Notes: a model not told the origin generated them from the letters alone. Positions 1 through 8,195 are shown, counted from the stretch's first letter. The stretch: 14,386 nucleotides of DNA from an uncultured Demequina sp. (GCA_937925595.1 CALALQ010000260.1:1-14386); one strand, 5' to 3'. A program made the numbers and translations.

Positions 1-183
<183 letters not shown>

Positions 184-255
184 TACACCACAGATTTATT
201 GCTACGCGTCCACTGTGCGGTTCCCGAGATACGGTCGGGACTGATATCTCAATAG
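184..255 (+). other. 23S-5S internal transcribed spacer with hairpin
   Basis: Short spacer of about 72 nt between the two rRNAs. It contains an inverted repeat, TCCCGA at 222-227 and TCGGGA at 235-240. An overlapping alternative pairing is GAGATA at 226-231 with TATCTC at 245-250. Such structures in the spacer of the precursor transcript are commonly processing sites; that role is inferred here. The 'tccactgtgcggttc' stretch near 209-223 resembles actinobacterial 23S-5S spacers as I remember them. No tRNA is present. Confidence 0.6.
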
Positions 256-374
256 AGTTACCGCAGCCATAGCGAGAGGGAAACGCCCGGTCCCATTCCG
301 AACCCGGAAGCTAAGCCTCTCAGCGCCGATGGTACTGCACTCGCGAGGGTGTGGGAGAGTAGGTCGCTGCGGGA
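256..374 (+). rRNA. rrf: 5S ribosomal RNA
   Basis: Complete 5S rRNA of about 119 nt. It carries the highly conserved 'cggtcccattccgaaccc' core at about 288-306 and 'gccgatggtactgca' near 326-340. The 5' segment 'gttaccgcagc' pairs with the 3' 'gctgcggga', closing helix I and setting both ends to within a few bases. It follows the 23S by about 72 nt and is followed at once by a hairpin terminator. Confidence 0.95.
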
Positions 375-385
375 CATTCTTTCAG

Positions 386-424
386 CGAAGGGCCGCCCAA
401 CGATGGGCGGCCCTTCGTCGTTTC
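386..424 (+). terminator. Intrinsic terminator of the rRNA operon
   Basis: Perfect 14-bp stem: 386-399 (cgaagggccgccca) pairs with 404-417, with a four-base loop 'acga' at 400-403, followed by 'tcgttt'. The very stable GC stem 11 nt after the 5S end fits the end of the rRNA transcript. The T-tract is short, as is usual in high-GC actinobacteria. Confidence 0.85.
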
Positions 425-466
425 TGCGACGATGAAGGCAGAACTACAACACCAGAACGGAGCACC

Positions 467-1639
467 ATGGCCACGAACGACCGCAACCCCGGCGACCGCA
501 ACTCGGCCGCGCCGCGCCGTGGTCGTGCACAAGGATCAGGAGCTCCACGCCGCGACGGCGCGCCCAAGCGCGACGGTGGCTTCAAGCGTGATGGTGGTCC
601 CAAGCGTGACGGTGCTCCTCGCCGCGACGGCGCGCCCAAGCGCGACGGTGGTCCGCGCCGTGACGGAGGATTCACCCGTGACGGTGGGGCAAAGCGCGAG
701 GACTCTCCGCGTCGCGAAGGCGGATTCAGTCGTGACGGAACACCTCGTCGCGAGGGTGCCCCGCGTCGTGACGGCGTATTCACACGCGGTGGTGCTCCTG
801 GACGCGATCGAGGACCCAAGCACGAAGGCTTTGAACGCCGCGGACGCGGTGACGATCGTGAGCGGACACCACGCACGGAGCGCCCTGAGCGCAAGGGTCC
901 GCCCGCGCCGGAGATCCCCGAAGAGGTCGTGTACGGCCAACTCGACCGCACCGTGCGGGCACGGCTGCGCACACTGAGCAAGGAGAACGCCGAGGACGTG
1001 GGCCGCCACCTCATCATGGCCGGCCAGCTCCTCGACACTGATCCCGAACTCGCGTACCAGCACGCCATGGTCGCCGCCTCCCGCGGTGGACGCGTCGACG
1101 TAGTGCGCGAGGCTGCCGCCGTCACCGCCTACGCAACTGGTCGATACGCGGAGGCTCTCCGCGAGCTCCGCACCGTGCGCAGGCTCAACGGCTCGAGCGA
1201 GCACCTGCCCCTCATGGCCGACTGCGAACGTGGACTCGGCCGACCCGAGCGCGCGATCGCCCTGGCAAATGAACCAGAAGCAGCAACGCTCGACGCCCGT
1301 GGCAAGGTTGAGCTTGCAATCGTCGTTGCCGGAGCACGCAGCGACATGGGGGACCATGAGGCGGCGCTGGTTCAACTCAAGCGCCTCAAGGTCAGCGATC
1401 CTGAAGTGAAGGCACGCATCGACGAGGCCACAGCAGAAGTTCTTCGCGCGCTGGGACGCATCGACGAGGCCGAAGAGCTCGAGCGCTCCATTCCCGAACC
1501 CGTGGTCGAGGTCGAAGAGGAGGACGTCGTGGTCTACGACACGTTCGAAGAGACCGACGAGTCGTCCGAGGACGCGCCGTCCGAACAGGGAGCACCCACC
1601 GCGGATCCGTCTCAGCCGACAGTGGAGGACCAGCCGTGA
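467..1639 (+). CDS. Basic hexapeptide-repeat protein with TPR-like helical domain
   Basis: Protein of 390 residues, apparently cytoplasmic (no signal peptide or membrane segment). Residues about 26-109 are 14 tandem six-residue units of the type A-P-[RK]-R-[DE]-G or G-F-x-R-D-G, followed by a further Arg/Gly-rich stretch to about 145. Residues about 149-345 are alpha-helical with Ala/Leu/Glu patterns typical of degenerate tetratricopeptide repeats (e.g. 'YATGRYAEALRELRTVRR', 'LRALGRIDEAEELERS'). The C-terminus is very acidic (Glu/Asp-rich to residue 390). By position it corresponds to M. tuberculosis Rv1691. The ATG at 467 is chosen because an upstream in-frame start at 329 lies inside the 5S gene; a weak GGAG sits at 459-462. 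Its stop overlaps the next start (GTGA). The function is unknown. The basic tail suggests RNA or nucleic-acid contact (inference), which would suit its place beside rRNA and tlyA. Confidence 0.85.
   Translation: MATNDRNPGDRNSAAPRRGRAQGSGAPRRDGAPKRDGGFKRDGGPKRDGAPRRDGAPKRDGGPRRDGGFTRDGGAKREDSPRREGGFSRDGTPRREGAPRRDGVFTRGGAPGRDRGPKHEGFERRGRGDDRERTPRTERPERKGPPAPEIPEEVVYGQLDRTVRARLRTLSKENAEDVGRHLIMAGQLLDTDPELAYQHAMVAASRGGRVDVVREAAAVTAYATGRYAEALRELRTVRRLNGSSEHLPLMADCERGLGRPERAIALANEPEAATLDARGKVELAIVVAGARSDMGDHEAALVQLKRLKVSDPEVKARIDEATAEVLRALGRIDEAEELERSIPEPVVEVEEEDVVVYDTFEETDESSEDAPSEQGAPTADPSQPTVEDQP
542..793 (+). repeat. 18-bp tandem coding repeats (14 hexapeptide units)
   Basis: Fourteen imperfect 18-bp units within the preceding gene, each coding for six residues. 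Arg/Lys at positions 3-4, Asp/Glu at position 5 and Gly at position 6 are mostly conserved, while the first two residues alternate between A-P, G-F and G-P. Unit 9 (GAKRED) and unit 14 (VFTRGG) depart from the pattern. Many third-base differences between units show that the array is selected at protein level and is not a very recent expansion. Confidence 0.85.
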
Positions 1640-2640
1640 CACTCATCGGATCTGACGGACCCCTTGCCACCGCGTATGACGTGGCTCTCGTCGACCTCGA
1701 CGGAGTCGCGTACAAGGGTCCCCATGCGATTCCTACTGCGCCTCCCGCGCTCGAAGTTGCGAAGTCTCAAGGCCTGCGCCTTGTTTTCGTGACTAACAAT
1801 GCGTCCCGAGAGCCTGGTGAAGTCGCCGCTCATCTGACGGAGCTGGGCATTCCGGCGACGGATGCCGAGGTCCTCACTGCCGCCCAGGCGGGTGCGGCAA
1901 TGCTCCGCGAGCACCTTCCAGCGGGCGCCAAGGTGCTGGTCGTCGGCGGCAAGGGTCTGCGCACCGCAGTCACCGCTGAAGGCTTCACCCTTGTCGACAG
2001 CGCCGACGACCGCCCGGACGCAGTCATCCAGGGGTTCGCCCCCGCGCTCGGCTGGAAGGATCTTGCGGAGGCCGCCTACGCGATCAACAAGGGCGCCAAG
2101 TTCTTTGCGACCAACCTCGACCTGACGCTGCCCACGGAGCGCGGCATGGCTCCCGGCAACGGATCGCTCGTGGCCGCGGTGGTCACGGCCACGGGTGTCA
2201 CACCGCCGGCTGCGGGAAAGCCCGAACCCGGCATGTTCCACCTCGCGGCACAGCGAGCCGGAGCGCAGCGCCCGCTCGTCATCGGCGATCGCCTCGACAC
2301 GGACCTCAAGGGGGCTCGCGCCGCAGGCATTCCAGGGCTGCTCGTGCTCACTGGTGTGAGCGACGTTCGCGAGACTCTGCTCGCGCCGCCGGAGCATCGT
2401 CCCTCGTACATCGGCGCAAATCTGGGCACGCTCGCGGAGACCCATCCGGCGCCCGTGCAGGACGGCGACTGGTGGCATGTGGGCGAATCCAGGGCGCACG
2501 TCGTCGAGAGGCGCCTCTTGGTGGACGGCGGATCCGCCATCGACAAGGTGCGCGCCGCATGCTGCGCCGCCTGGTCCGCTGCCGATGCCGGCGTGAAGCT
2601 CGATGTTGAGACGCTTCCTCACTTGGGAGTAACCTCCTGA
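1636..2640 (+). CDS. HAD-superfamily phosphatase (NagD / Rv1692-like)
   Basis: 334-residue HAD hydrolase of the NagD/4-nitrophenylphosphatase type (class IIA cap). Motif I is D20-L-D22-G with the nucleophile D20. Motif II is V-T53-N-N, motif III Lys is K195 in 'GKPEPGMF', and motif IV is G-D218-R-L-D-T-D. The M. tuberculosis gene in the same place, Rv1692, has been described as a glycerol-3-phosphate phosphatase. That activity is likely here but is inferred from synteny and motifs. The core domain ends near residue 250. The last 80 residues form a C-terminal extension, as in the mycobacterial protein. The GTG start at 1636 overlaps the upstream stop (GTGA) and has a good GGAGG ribosome site at 1624-1628. 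Confidence 0.92.
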   Translation: MTLIGSDGPLATAYDVALVDLDGVAYKGPHAIPTAPPALEVAKSQGLRLVFVTNNASREPGEVAAHLTELGIPATDAEVLTAAQAGAAMLREHLPAGAKVLVVGGKGLRTAVTAEGFTLVDSADDRPDAVIQGFAPALGWKDLAEAAYAINKGAKFFATNLDLTLPTERGMAPGNGSLVAAVVTATGVTPPAAGKPEPGMFHLAAQRAGAQRPLVIGDRLDTDLKGARAAGIPGLLVLTGVSDVRETLLAPPEHRPSYIGANLGTLAETHPAPVQDGDWWHVGESRAHVVERRLLVDGGSAIDKVRAACCAAWSAADAGVKLDVETLPHLGVTS

Positions 2641-2641
2641 T

Positions 2642-2812
2642 ATGAGCGACATTCACGAGAGCCGGGAGTCCGTGGCGGACGTGACCTACCCGCCGGAAGT
2701 GAAAGCGGCACTCGAAGCCGTCACCGAGCTTCCGGACGACCTCGAAGAGCAGGCGGAGTTCTTCGACAAGGTCCAGACCGCGCTGAGCAACCGACTGCGA
2801 GACGACCAGTAG
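2642..2812 (+). CDS. Small acidic protein, conserved in tlyA operons
   Basis: 56-residue protein beginning MSDIHESRESVADVTYPPEV and ending LSNRLRDDQ. It is predicted to be mostly helical and is acidic, with no signal peptide, membrane segment or cysteine. The ATG follows the HAD stop after one base, and the TAG at 2810-2812 abuts the tlyA ATG directly. Translation is therefore probably coupled on both sides. A small protein also occupies this position in the M. tuberculosis block (Rv1693). The heptad-like pattern of hydrophobic residues (ALEAVTELPDDLEEQAEFF) suggests a helical hairpin or a protein-protein partner. Function unknown. Confidence 0.85.
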   Translation: MSDIHESRESVADVTYPPEVKAALEAVTELPDDLEEQAEFFDKVQTALSNRLRDDQ

Positions 2813-3628
2813 ATGCGTCTTGACCGCGCGCTCGTGGCGCGCGGGCTGGCTCGGTCGCGCACGCACGCCCAAGCGCTCATCGATTCCGGTTCCGTCACCG
2901 TTGACGGCACCGTCATCACGCGCTCGTCACACTTCACGTCGCCCGACGCTGTGGTGACCGTCAACGATGACGGTTACGTTTCGCGGGCGGCACACAAACT
3001 CATCGGCGCCCTCGATGCCTGTGCGCCCTATGGACTGACCGTCGCCGGCAGACGCGCTCTCGATGCTGGGGCGTCCACCGGCGGATTCACCCAGGTGCTG
3101 CTCGAGCAGGGTGCCGAGCACGTCACCGCTGTCGACGTGGGCCATGGTCAACTGGTCGAGAGCATCGCCAACGATCCTCGCGTGACCGCGATCGAAGGCC
3201 TCAACGTTCGAGAACTCACGAGCGACCACCTGGCCGGACCCGTCGACCTCGTTGTCGCCGACCTGTCATTCATTTCCCTCACCTTGGTGACGGACCCGCT
3301 CGTCGCCGCCACAGCGTCGGGCGGAGACGTGCTGTTCATGGTGAAGCCGCAGTTTGAGGTGGGAAGGGACCGCTTGGGAGCCGGTGGCGTGGTGACCAAC
3401 GTCAATGACCGCGCGAAGGCTGTAGCGGGAGTGGCGGCATCCCTCGAGGAACAGGGCGCAGTCATCCACAGGGTCGAACGCTCGCAGCTGCCTGGACTCA
3501 CAGGCAACGTCGAGTTCTTCGTCTGGGCCTCAGTGTCATGGCAGGCTAGTGACGGTGGCGCGCGTCCCGTGCTGAGCGGGGCGGACCTGCAGGCCGCCAT
3601 CGAGTCAGTGACGGAGGGTCGCCTGTGA
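2813..3628 (+). CDS. tlyA: TlyA: 16S/23S rRNA (cytidine-2'-O)-methyltransferase
   Basis: 271 residues, the usual TlyA length. The N-terminal S4 RNA-binding domain (about residues 1-60, 'MRLDRALVARGLARSRTHAQ') is followed by a FtsJ-like Rossmann methyltransferase. The SAM-binding loop is 'LDAGASTGGFTQ' (about 83-94) and the acidic motif 'VDVGHGQLVE' is at about 107-116. Candidate catalytic K-D-K-E residues are K62, D150 (DLVVADLSF), K178 (MVKPQFE) and E234 (GNVEFF). Characterised TlyA proteins methylate C1409 of 16S and C1920 of 23S rRNA; loss gives capreomycin and viomycin resistance in mycobacteria. The stop overlaps the nadK GTG by 4 nt (GTGA), indicating coupled translation. Confidence 0.96.
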   Translation: MRLDRALVARGLARSRTHAQALIDSGSVTVDGTVITRSSHFTSPDAVVTVNDDGYVSRAAHKLIGALDACAPYGLTVAGRRALDAGASTGGFTQVLLEQGAEHVTAVDVGHGQLVESIANDPRVTAIEGLNVRELTSDHLAGPVDLVVADLSFISLTLVTDPLVAATASGGDVLFMVKPQFEVGRDRLGAGGVVTNVNDRAKAVAGVAASLEEQGAVIHRVERSQLPGLTGNVEFFVWASVSWQASDGGARPVLSGADLQAAIESVTEGRL

Positions 3629-4473
3629 CACGCAGGATCCTGGTGGTGGTCAATCCCCATCGTGAGGATGCCGCACGCGCGGCCGAGCTCGTCACGAGCG
3701 CACTTGAGGCCGCAGACATTGAGGTGCTCACCGACTTCGACCCCGCAACGGGCGCCTCTGTCGAGGCCGCTGTGGTGCTCGGGGGCGACGGCACCATCCT
3801 TCACGCGGCTGCGCTGACGCGAGGGACGGGCGTCCCGCTGCTCGGCATCAACCTTGGCCACGTGGGCTTCCTCGCGGAGGCCGAGCGCGAAGACATCACG
3901 AACGCCATCCAGCGACTCGTCGCCGGCGATTACGCGATTGAGGAGCGCGGCACCCTCGAGGTGCTCGTGAAGCAGCCCAACGGCGACACGGAGAAGGGTT
4001 GGGCCCTCAACGAAGCCGCGGTGGAGCGAGCGAACCTGCGTCGCACCGTGGAACTGGCGATCGAGGTGGACGGCCGGCCGGTGTCGACATTCGGCTGCGA
4101 CGGCGTGGTCATCTCGACAGCGACAGGCTCTACGGCGCACGCGTTCAGCGCCGGCGGCCCCATCCTGTGGCCCAACGTCGACGCGCTGCTCTTTGTCCCG
4201 CTCGCCGCGCACGCCCTGTTCGCGCGTCCGCTGGTGGTGGGCCCGGAGTCGTGGTTCGCGGTCGAGGTCACTGAGCGTTCCGAATCGGACGCCCAAGTGG
4301 TGCTCGACGGCTCCCGCAGCATCGACGTGCAGCGCGGCGGCCGCGTAGAGGTGCGCAAGGCGGCGCAGCCCGTGAAGCTCGCGCGCATGAGCGAGGCGCC
4401 GTTCACCGAGCGACTCGTCCGCAAGTTCTCTTTGCCAGTCAACGGCTGGCGCGGCCCTGTCCAGGACGGTTAG
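3625..4473 (+). CDS. nadK: NAD kinase
   Basis: 282-residue NAD kinase, which phosphorylates NAD+ at the adenosine 2'-OH to make NADP+. The signature GGDGT is at residues 53-57 (D55 catalytic). 'GINLGHVGFLAE' follows, then N129-E130 ('ALNEAAVER') for nicotinamide ribose contact. The conserved 'TATGSTAHAFSAGGP' is near 165-179. It lacks the long N-terminal part of eukaryotic enzymes. The GTG at 3625 overlaps the tlyA stop. The recN GTG follows two bases after the TAG. Confidence 0.96.
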   Translation: MTRRILVVVNPHREDAARAAELVTSALEAADIEVLTDFDPATGASVEAAVVLGGDGTILHAAALTRGTGVPLLGINLGHVGFLAEAEREDITNAIQRLVAGDYAIEERGTLEVLVKQPNGDTEKGWALNEAAVERANLRRTVELAIEVDGRPVSTFGCDGVVISTATGSTAHAFSAGGPILWPNVDALLFVPLAAHALFARPLVVGPESWFAVEVTERSESDAQVVLDGSRSIDVQRGGRVEVRKAAQPVKLARMSEAPFTERLVRKFSLPVNGWRGPVQDG

Positions 4474-4475
4474 GC

Positions 4476-6158
4476 GTGCTTCACGAGCTGTCGATCGAGA
4501 ACCTGGGCGTCATCGAGTCCGCGCGCGTGGGCCTTGGCGCGGGTCTCACCTGCGTCACGGGCGAGACCGGAGCGGGAAAGACCATGGTGCTCACCGGTCT
4601 TGGCCTCATTCTTGGAGCCAAGGCCGATGCTGCGGCAGTCCGTGCGGGCGCCCAGGAGGCGGTGGCTGAAGCGGTGCTTGACGTGCCGCCGGCCGGTGCG
4701 GCGCTGATCGCCGACGCTGGTGCGGCGGTGGACGATGACGGCACCGTGGTGGTGGCCCGCACCGTGGGTGCCACGACGCGGTCGCGAGCCACCCTTGGCG
4801 GGCGCACGGTCCCGCAGGCCCTGCTCGCGGAAATCGCAGAGCACGCGGTCACGGTTCATGGCCAGGCCGACCAGGTGCGGCTGCGCACGCCCGCAAAGCA
4901 GCGCGCCACTCTCGACGATTTCGCAGGTCCAGATCACGCCGCGGTGCTCGCGGAGTACCGCCACGCGTGGAGCGAATGGGCGGACGCCAAGGCTGCGCTT
5001 GCGGAGATGGAATCGGGCGCGGCCACGCAGCGAGCGGCCATCGGAGCGCTGCGTGCAGATCTTGAGGCGATCGACGCAGTCGATCCCCAGCCAGGGGAGG
5101 ACGAAGAGCTCGCCGCGCGCATTGCTGTGCTCGAGAACTCCGCTGAGGTGCGCTCCGCCGCGGGAGCCGCGCAGACGATCCTGGCGGGCGACGACGACGT
5201 CACCGCGGTGGGCATTCTCGATGCCGCATCCAGGGCACTGTCGCGAGCTGGTCGCCACGAGCCGACGCTCGCCGACCTCGCCACCCGCATCGACGAGCTC
5301 AAGTACCAGGCTGGCGACATCGCAAGCGAACTCACGCGCTACCTCGACGACCTGGAGATGGACGGCGGCAGCCTCGACGAGCTGCATGCGCGACGCTCGG
5401 CGATCGCGGCGCTGCAGCGTCGGCTGGGCACGGACCTGGCCGGGTTGCTTGAGCACGCTGCCCGCGCGCGCGAGGCCGTCTCTGCGGACGACGCGTGGGA
5501 TGAGACCCTCGCCGCCCGCCGCGAACACGAGCAGCGCTGCGAAACCCGAGTGCGCGCGCTCGCCGCGAAGGTGAGCGAAGGCAGGCACAAGGCAGCCAAG
5601 GACCTCGCCGATGCTGTGGCTGGCGAACTCGCGCACCTGGCGATGGCGGATGCCGAGTTCGGTGTGACGATCGAGCCCACGGATCCGGGGCCCTCGGGCG
5701 CAGATGTGGTCGCCATGACGCTTGCCGCGCATCCGGGCGCCGTGCCGCGGCCCGTAGCGGACGCCGCCTCTGGCGGTGAGCTGTCGCGCATCATGCTCGC
5801 GATCGAGGTGGCTCTCGCTTCGCGCTCCGTGGACGCTGGCCACACCTTCGTGTTCGACGAGGTGGACGCGGGCGTGGGAGGCAAGGCAGCGGTCGCCGTT
5901 GGCCAGCGACTTGCGGCACTCGCGCGGACCCACCAGGTGATCGTCGTCACCCACCTCGCGCAGGTCGCCGCTTTCGCGGATCGGCACATCGTCGTGGAGA
6001 AGGCCACGGACGGCGTGGTCACCCGCAGCCAGGTGCATGAAGTGACAGATGAGGCGCGTGTGACGGAGATTGCCCGGCTGCTGTCGGGCCAGGAGGAATC
6101 GAGCACGGCGCGAGCGCATGCCGTGGAACTTCTCGAAGCCTCCGCCATGGCACGATAA
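4476..6158 (+). CDS. recN: DNA repair protein RecN
   Basis: 560-residue SMC-like ATPase of double-strand break repair. Walker A is G29-ETGAGKT36. The ABC signature S432-GGELSR is followed by Walker B 'FVFDEVDAGVGG' (D461, E462) and the 'VIVVTHLAQVAAFADRH' switch region. The middle (about 150-380) is rich in Ala, Glu, Arg and Leu, as expected for the antiparallel coiled coil. Length is normal for the family. The GTG start two bases after nadK gives the standard 'LHELSIENLGVIESA' N-terminus. A ribosome site is not obvious, so translation may rely on reinitiation. Confidence 0.96.
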   Translation: MLHELSIENLGVIESARVGLGAGLTCVTGETGAGKTMVLTGLGLILGAKADAAAVRAGAQEAVAEAVLDVPPAGAALIADAGAAVDDDGTVVVARTVGATTRSRATLGGRTVPQALLAEIAEHAVTVHGQADQVRLRTPAKQRATLDDFAGPDHAAVLAEYRHAWSEWADAKAALAEMESGAATQRAAIGALRADLEAIDAVDPQPGEDEELAARIAVLENSAEVRSAAGAAQTILAGDDDVTAVGILDAASRALSRAGRHEPTLADLATRIDELKYQAGDIASELTRYLDDLEMDGGSLDELHARRSAIAALQRRLGTDLAGLLEHAARAREAVSADDAWDETLAARREHEQRCETRVRALAAKVSEGRHKAAKDLADAVAGELAHLAMADAEFGVTIEPTDPGPSGADVVAMTLAAHPGAVPRPVADAASGGELSRIMLAIEVALASRSVDAGHTFVFDEVDAGVGGKAAVAVGQRLAALARTHQVIVVTHLAQVAAFADRHIVVEKATDGVVTRSQVHEVTDEARVTEIARLLSGQEESSTARAHAVELLEASAMAR

Positions 6159-6163
6159 CGTCC

Positions 6164-7303
6164 ATGACGGAGCACTCGGAGCGCATCGACGTGCCCGTCA
6201 CCGGCCCTGCGCGGGCCGCCGCGAGCATCCGTGAGCTGACCTTCAAGGCGCGTCCAGGTGACGTCCTGGTCATCGACATGCTCGACCTGCGAGAGGTCGA
6301 GGCCGATGCCCTCGCGGCCACTAAGCCCGCGGCCGTCATCAATGCGCAGCGCACAGCGTCGGGCCGCCAACCGGCAGCTGGAGCTCGTCGGCTCCTCGAG
6401 GCCGGGATCCCCGTGATCGACGGTGCAGGCGCCGCTGTCCTCGCTATCCGCGATGGCAGCGAACTGACCTTGCACGGCGGTGACATCATGCGCGGTGCCG
6501 CTGTCGTCGCTCGCGGTACGGCGCTCACCCAAGAACGCGTCGTCGCCGCCGACACCCAGGCGCTCGACCACCTCAAGGTGCAGGTGGCCGTGTTCGGTTC
6601 ACACGCATTGGAGCGGCTCGAACGAGAGGGCGCGCTGTTCTTTGAAGGCAGGGGACTGCCGCAGCTCAGCGAGAGCGTCGCGGGCCGCGTCGTGCTCGTG
6701 GTCACGGCAACCGACGCCGCCGCTGCCGATCTCGCAAGCATCAAGCTGTTCATGGCCGATCGCAGGCCTTTCGTCATTGCCGAGGGTGGAGCGGTGGACG
6801 CGTGCGCTGCGGCGAAGATCCGTCCCTCGCTCATCGTTGGCGACATCGAAAGCGCGTCCGACGCTGCGCTCACCGGAGCTCAGGTGGTCACTCTTGCCGG
6901 AGATCAGGGCGCGCTCACTCGGCTCGAGGCGCTGCGCGCGAACTATTCGAGTACGGACATCGCGCTGGACGGTGCCGACCTTGGTGCGCTCATCGCGCAT
7001 CACGGGGGAGCGGAGGCCGTGGTCATCGCGGGTCGCCGCACCGCAGCTCTCGACGTGCTGAGCGCCGATGCTGAGACCGGCATCGGATCCTTCCTCACGT
7101 CCCTCGTCACGCGCCGCACCGCCGTCGAGGCGAGCGTCATCGCCGCGACCTACCGCCACCGTCACTCGCCGCTGTTCGTCGGGACGGTTCTCGCGCTGTC
7201 CGTCGCGACGCTCGCGGCGGCCATCTTCGCCTCCGACGATGCACGGGGTCTTGTCGTCGACGTCTGGAACACCGTGTTCGGCTGGTTCGGGGGTGAAGCA
7301 TGA
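6164..7303 (+). CDS. steA: SteA-like cytokinetic ring protein
   Basis: 379-residue protein matching the SteA family (Rv1697 position). The central region resembles thiamin pyrophosphokinase, with 'VVLVVTATDAAAADL', 'RPFVIAEGGAVDACAAA' and 'PSLIVGDIESASD' in about residues 170-240. A hydrophobic segment near residues 336-353 ('FVGTVLALSVATLAAAIF') is a C-terminal membrane anchor, preceded by basic residues (YRHRH). In Corynebacterium glutamicum SteA and SteB were reported to act together in daughter-cell separation. The gene starts five bases after recN and its TGA overlaps the steB ATG (ATGA), so the two are probably made in fixed ratio. Confidence 0.9.
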   Translation: MTEHSERIDVPVTGPARAAASIRELTFKARPGDVLVIDMLDLREVEADALAATKPAAVINAQRTASGRQPAAGARRLLEAGIPVIDGAGAAVLAIRDGSELTLHGGDIMRGAAVVARGTALTQERVVAADTQALDHLKVQVAVFGSHALERLEREGALFFEGRGLPQLSESVAGRVVLVVTATDAAAADLASIKLFMADRRPFVIAEGGAVDACAAAKIRPSLIVGDIESASDAALTGAQVVTLAGDQGALTRLEALRANYSSTDIALDGADLGALIAHHGGAEAVVIAGRRTAALDVLSADAETGIGSFLTSLVTRRTAVEASVIAATYRHRHSPLFVGTVLALSVATLAAAIFASDDARGLVVDVWNTVFGWFGGEA

Positions 7304-8142
7304 GCAGTCGCAGCCGCCTCCTCTACGCCGCCCTCGTGGTGTTCGCCCTTGCGGTAGGCGTGCTGGTCGGATCCGGCCCGATCCGCTCGCTTGTCTCTGG
7401 CGCCACGGCATCGGACGCGGAGGCGCTCAAAGAGGCGCAGGCCAGGGCCGAGGCCGCCCAAGAGCAGGTCGAGCTGGGCACCCAGTTCGCCGACGCTGTA
7501 GGCCCCGCCGCGGTGCGTGGCTGGCTCGCCAACCGCTCTGTTGCGGTGGTGCGCCTCGCGACGGTCACTGACCAGCAGAGCGCGACGGCAGCAGCCACGC
7601 TGGGGCACGCGGGCGCGGAGACCGGCGCCACGCTGACCTTGACTGAGGACTGGATCTCTGAGGAGCGTTCCGCTTTCAGGGACGCACTGGCCAAGCAGAT
7701 CACCGAATCGATCGTGGAGCCGCCCGAGGGCGCCACATCGAGCGAGGTGCTCGCGGCCGCTTTGGCGCAGGCACTGGTGCCGTCCATCGACTTCGTCACA
7801 CCTGATGACGAAGAGCGTGCGCAGACGCTGTGGACCCTGCTCGTCGACGGCGGCCTTGTGAAGGGCTCTCGAGAGGGCCCCAGCGACATTGTCATCCTGG
7901 TCGCCGACCGCGGCGATGTGAGCGAGCTCGCGGCCGCGCTCCGGTCGCACTCCAACGGCACAGTTGTGGCGTTTACCAGCGCAGACGGTGGTGACGCCGG
8001 AGGAGTGAGCACCGTCACGAGGGGTGCCTCCGCCTACGGCGCCTGGGCGGTCACCGCCGCCCTGATCGCGACCCTCAACGGCATCACTGGCAGCTACGAC
8101 GCGGCCGATGCGCCGAGACTTATTGGCGATTTGCTCCAATAG
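7300..8142 (+). CDS. steB: SteB / MctB-family envelope protein
   Basis: 280-residue protein with one N-terminal membrane segment at about residues 8-26 ('LYAALVVFALAVGVLVGSGP'). A short coiled coil follows ('EALKEAQARAEAAQEQVEL'), then an extracytoplasmic alpha/beta domain. This is the architecture of the family that includes M. tuberculosis Rv1698 (MctB, linked to copper export) and corynebacterial SteB. There is no obvious Cys or Met copper cluster here, so a cell-separation role with SteA is the more economical reading (inference). The start overlaps the steA stop; the gene ends 53 nt before pyrG. Confidence 0.88.
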   Translation: MSSRSRLLYAALVVFALAVGVLVGSGPIRSLVSGATASDAEALKEAQARAEAAQEQVELGTQFADAVGPAAVRGWLANRSVAVVRLATVTDQQSATAAATLGHAGAETGATLTLTEDWISEERSAFRDALAKQITESIVEPPEGATSSEVLAAALAQALVPSIDFVTPDDEERAQTLWTLLVDGGLVKGSREGPSDIVILVADRGDVSELAAALRSHSNGTVVAFTSADGGDAGGVSTVTRGASAYGAWAVTAALIATLNGITGSYDAADAPRLIGDLLQ

Positions 8143-8178
8143 CTCGGCGCGCCCACCGCGCGCGAGACCAACTTTCAC

Positions 8179-8195
8179 TGGTAGCCTAGAGGTCC
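8179..8195 (+). promoter_or_regulatory. Possible extended -10 promoter for pyrG
   Basis: TGG-TAGCCT at 8179-8187 fits an extended -10 (TGnTAnnnT), in the only sizeable gap of the upstream operon. The predicted start point, about 7 nt on, falls at or just before the pyrG GTG at 8196. A leaderless or near-leaderless transcript is therefore possible. No convincing -35 is seen. The AGAGG at 8188-8192 lies only three bases from the GTG, which is close for a ribosome site. Confidence 0.35.

Noticed and set aside
329..466. Upstream in-frame extension of the repeat protein (start at 329)
   Set aside because: It lies inside the 5S rRNA and crosses the rRNA terminator; the ATG at 467 is the sensible start.
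542..793. Regular short repeats as a possible CRISPR array
   Set aside because: The units are contiguous 18-bp coding repeats with no spacers, and are in frame in a gene.
432..977. 181-codon plus-strand frame overlapping the repeat array
   Set aside because: An out-of-frame shadow of the repeats; composition is an artefact of the 18-bp unit.
536..1642. Long antisense open frame of 368 codons opposite the repeat protein
   Set aside because: High GC and the 18-bp repeats keep all frames open; no ribosome site, no recognisable protein, and the plus-strand gene fits operon spacing and synteny.
4470..6119. 549-codon antisense frame opposite recN
   Set aside because: Shadow frame in high-GC DNA; recN has all its catalytic motifs on the plus strand.
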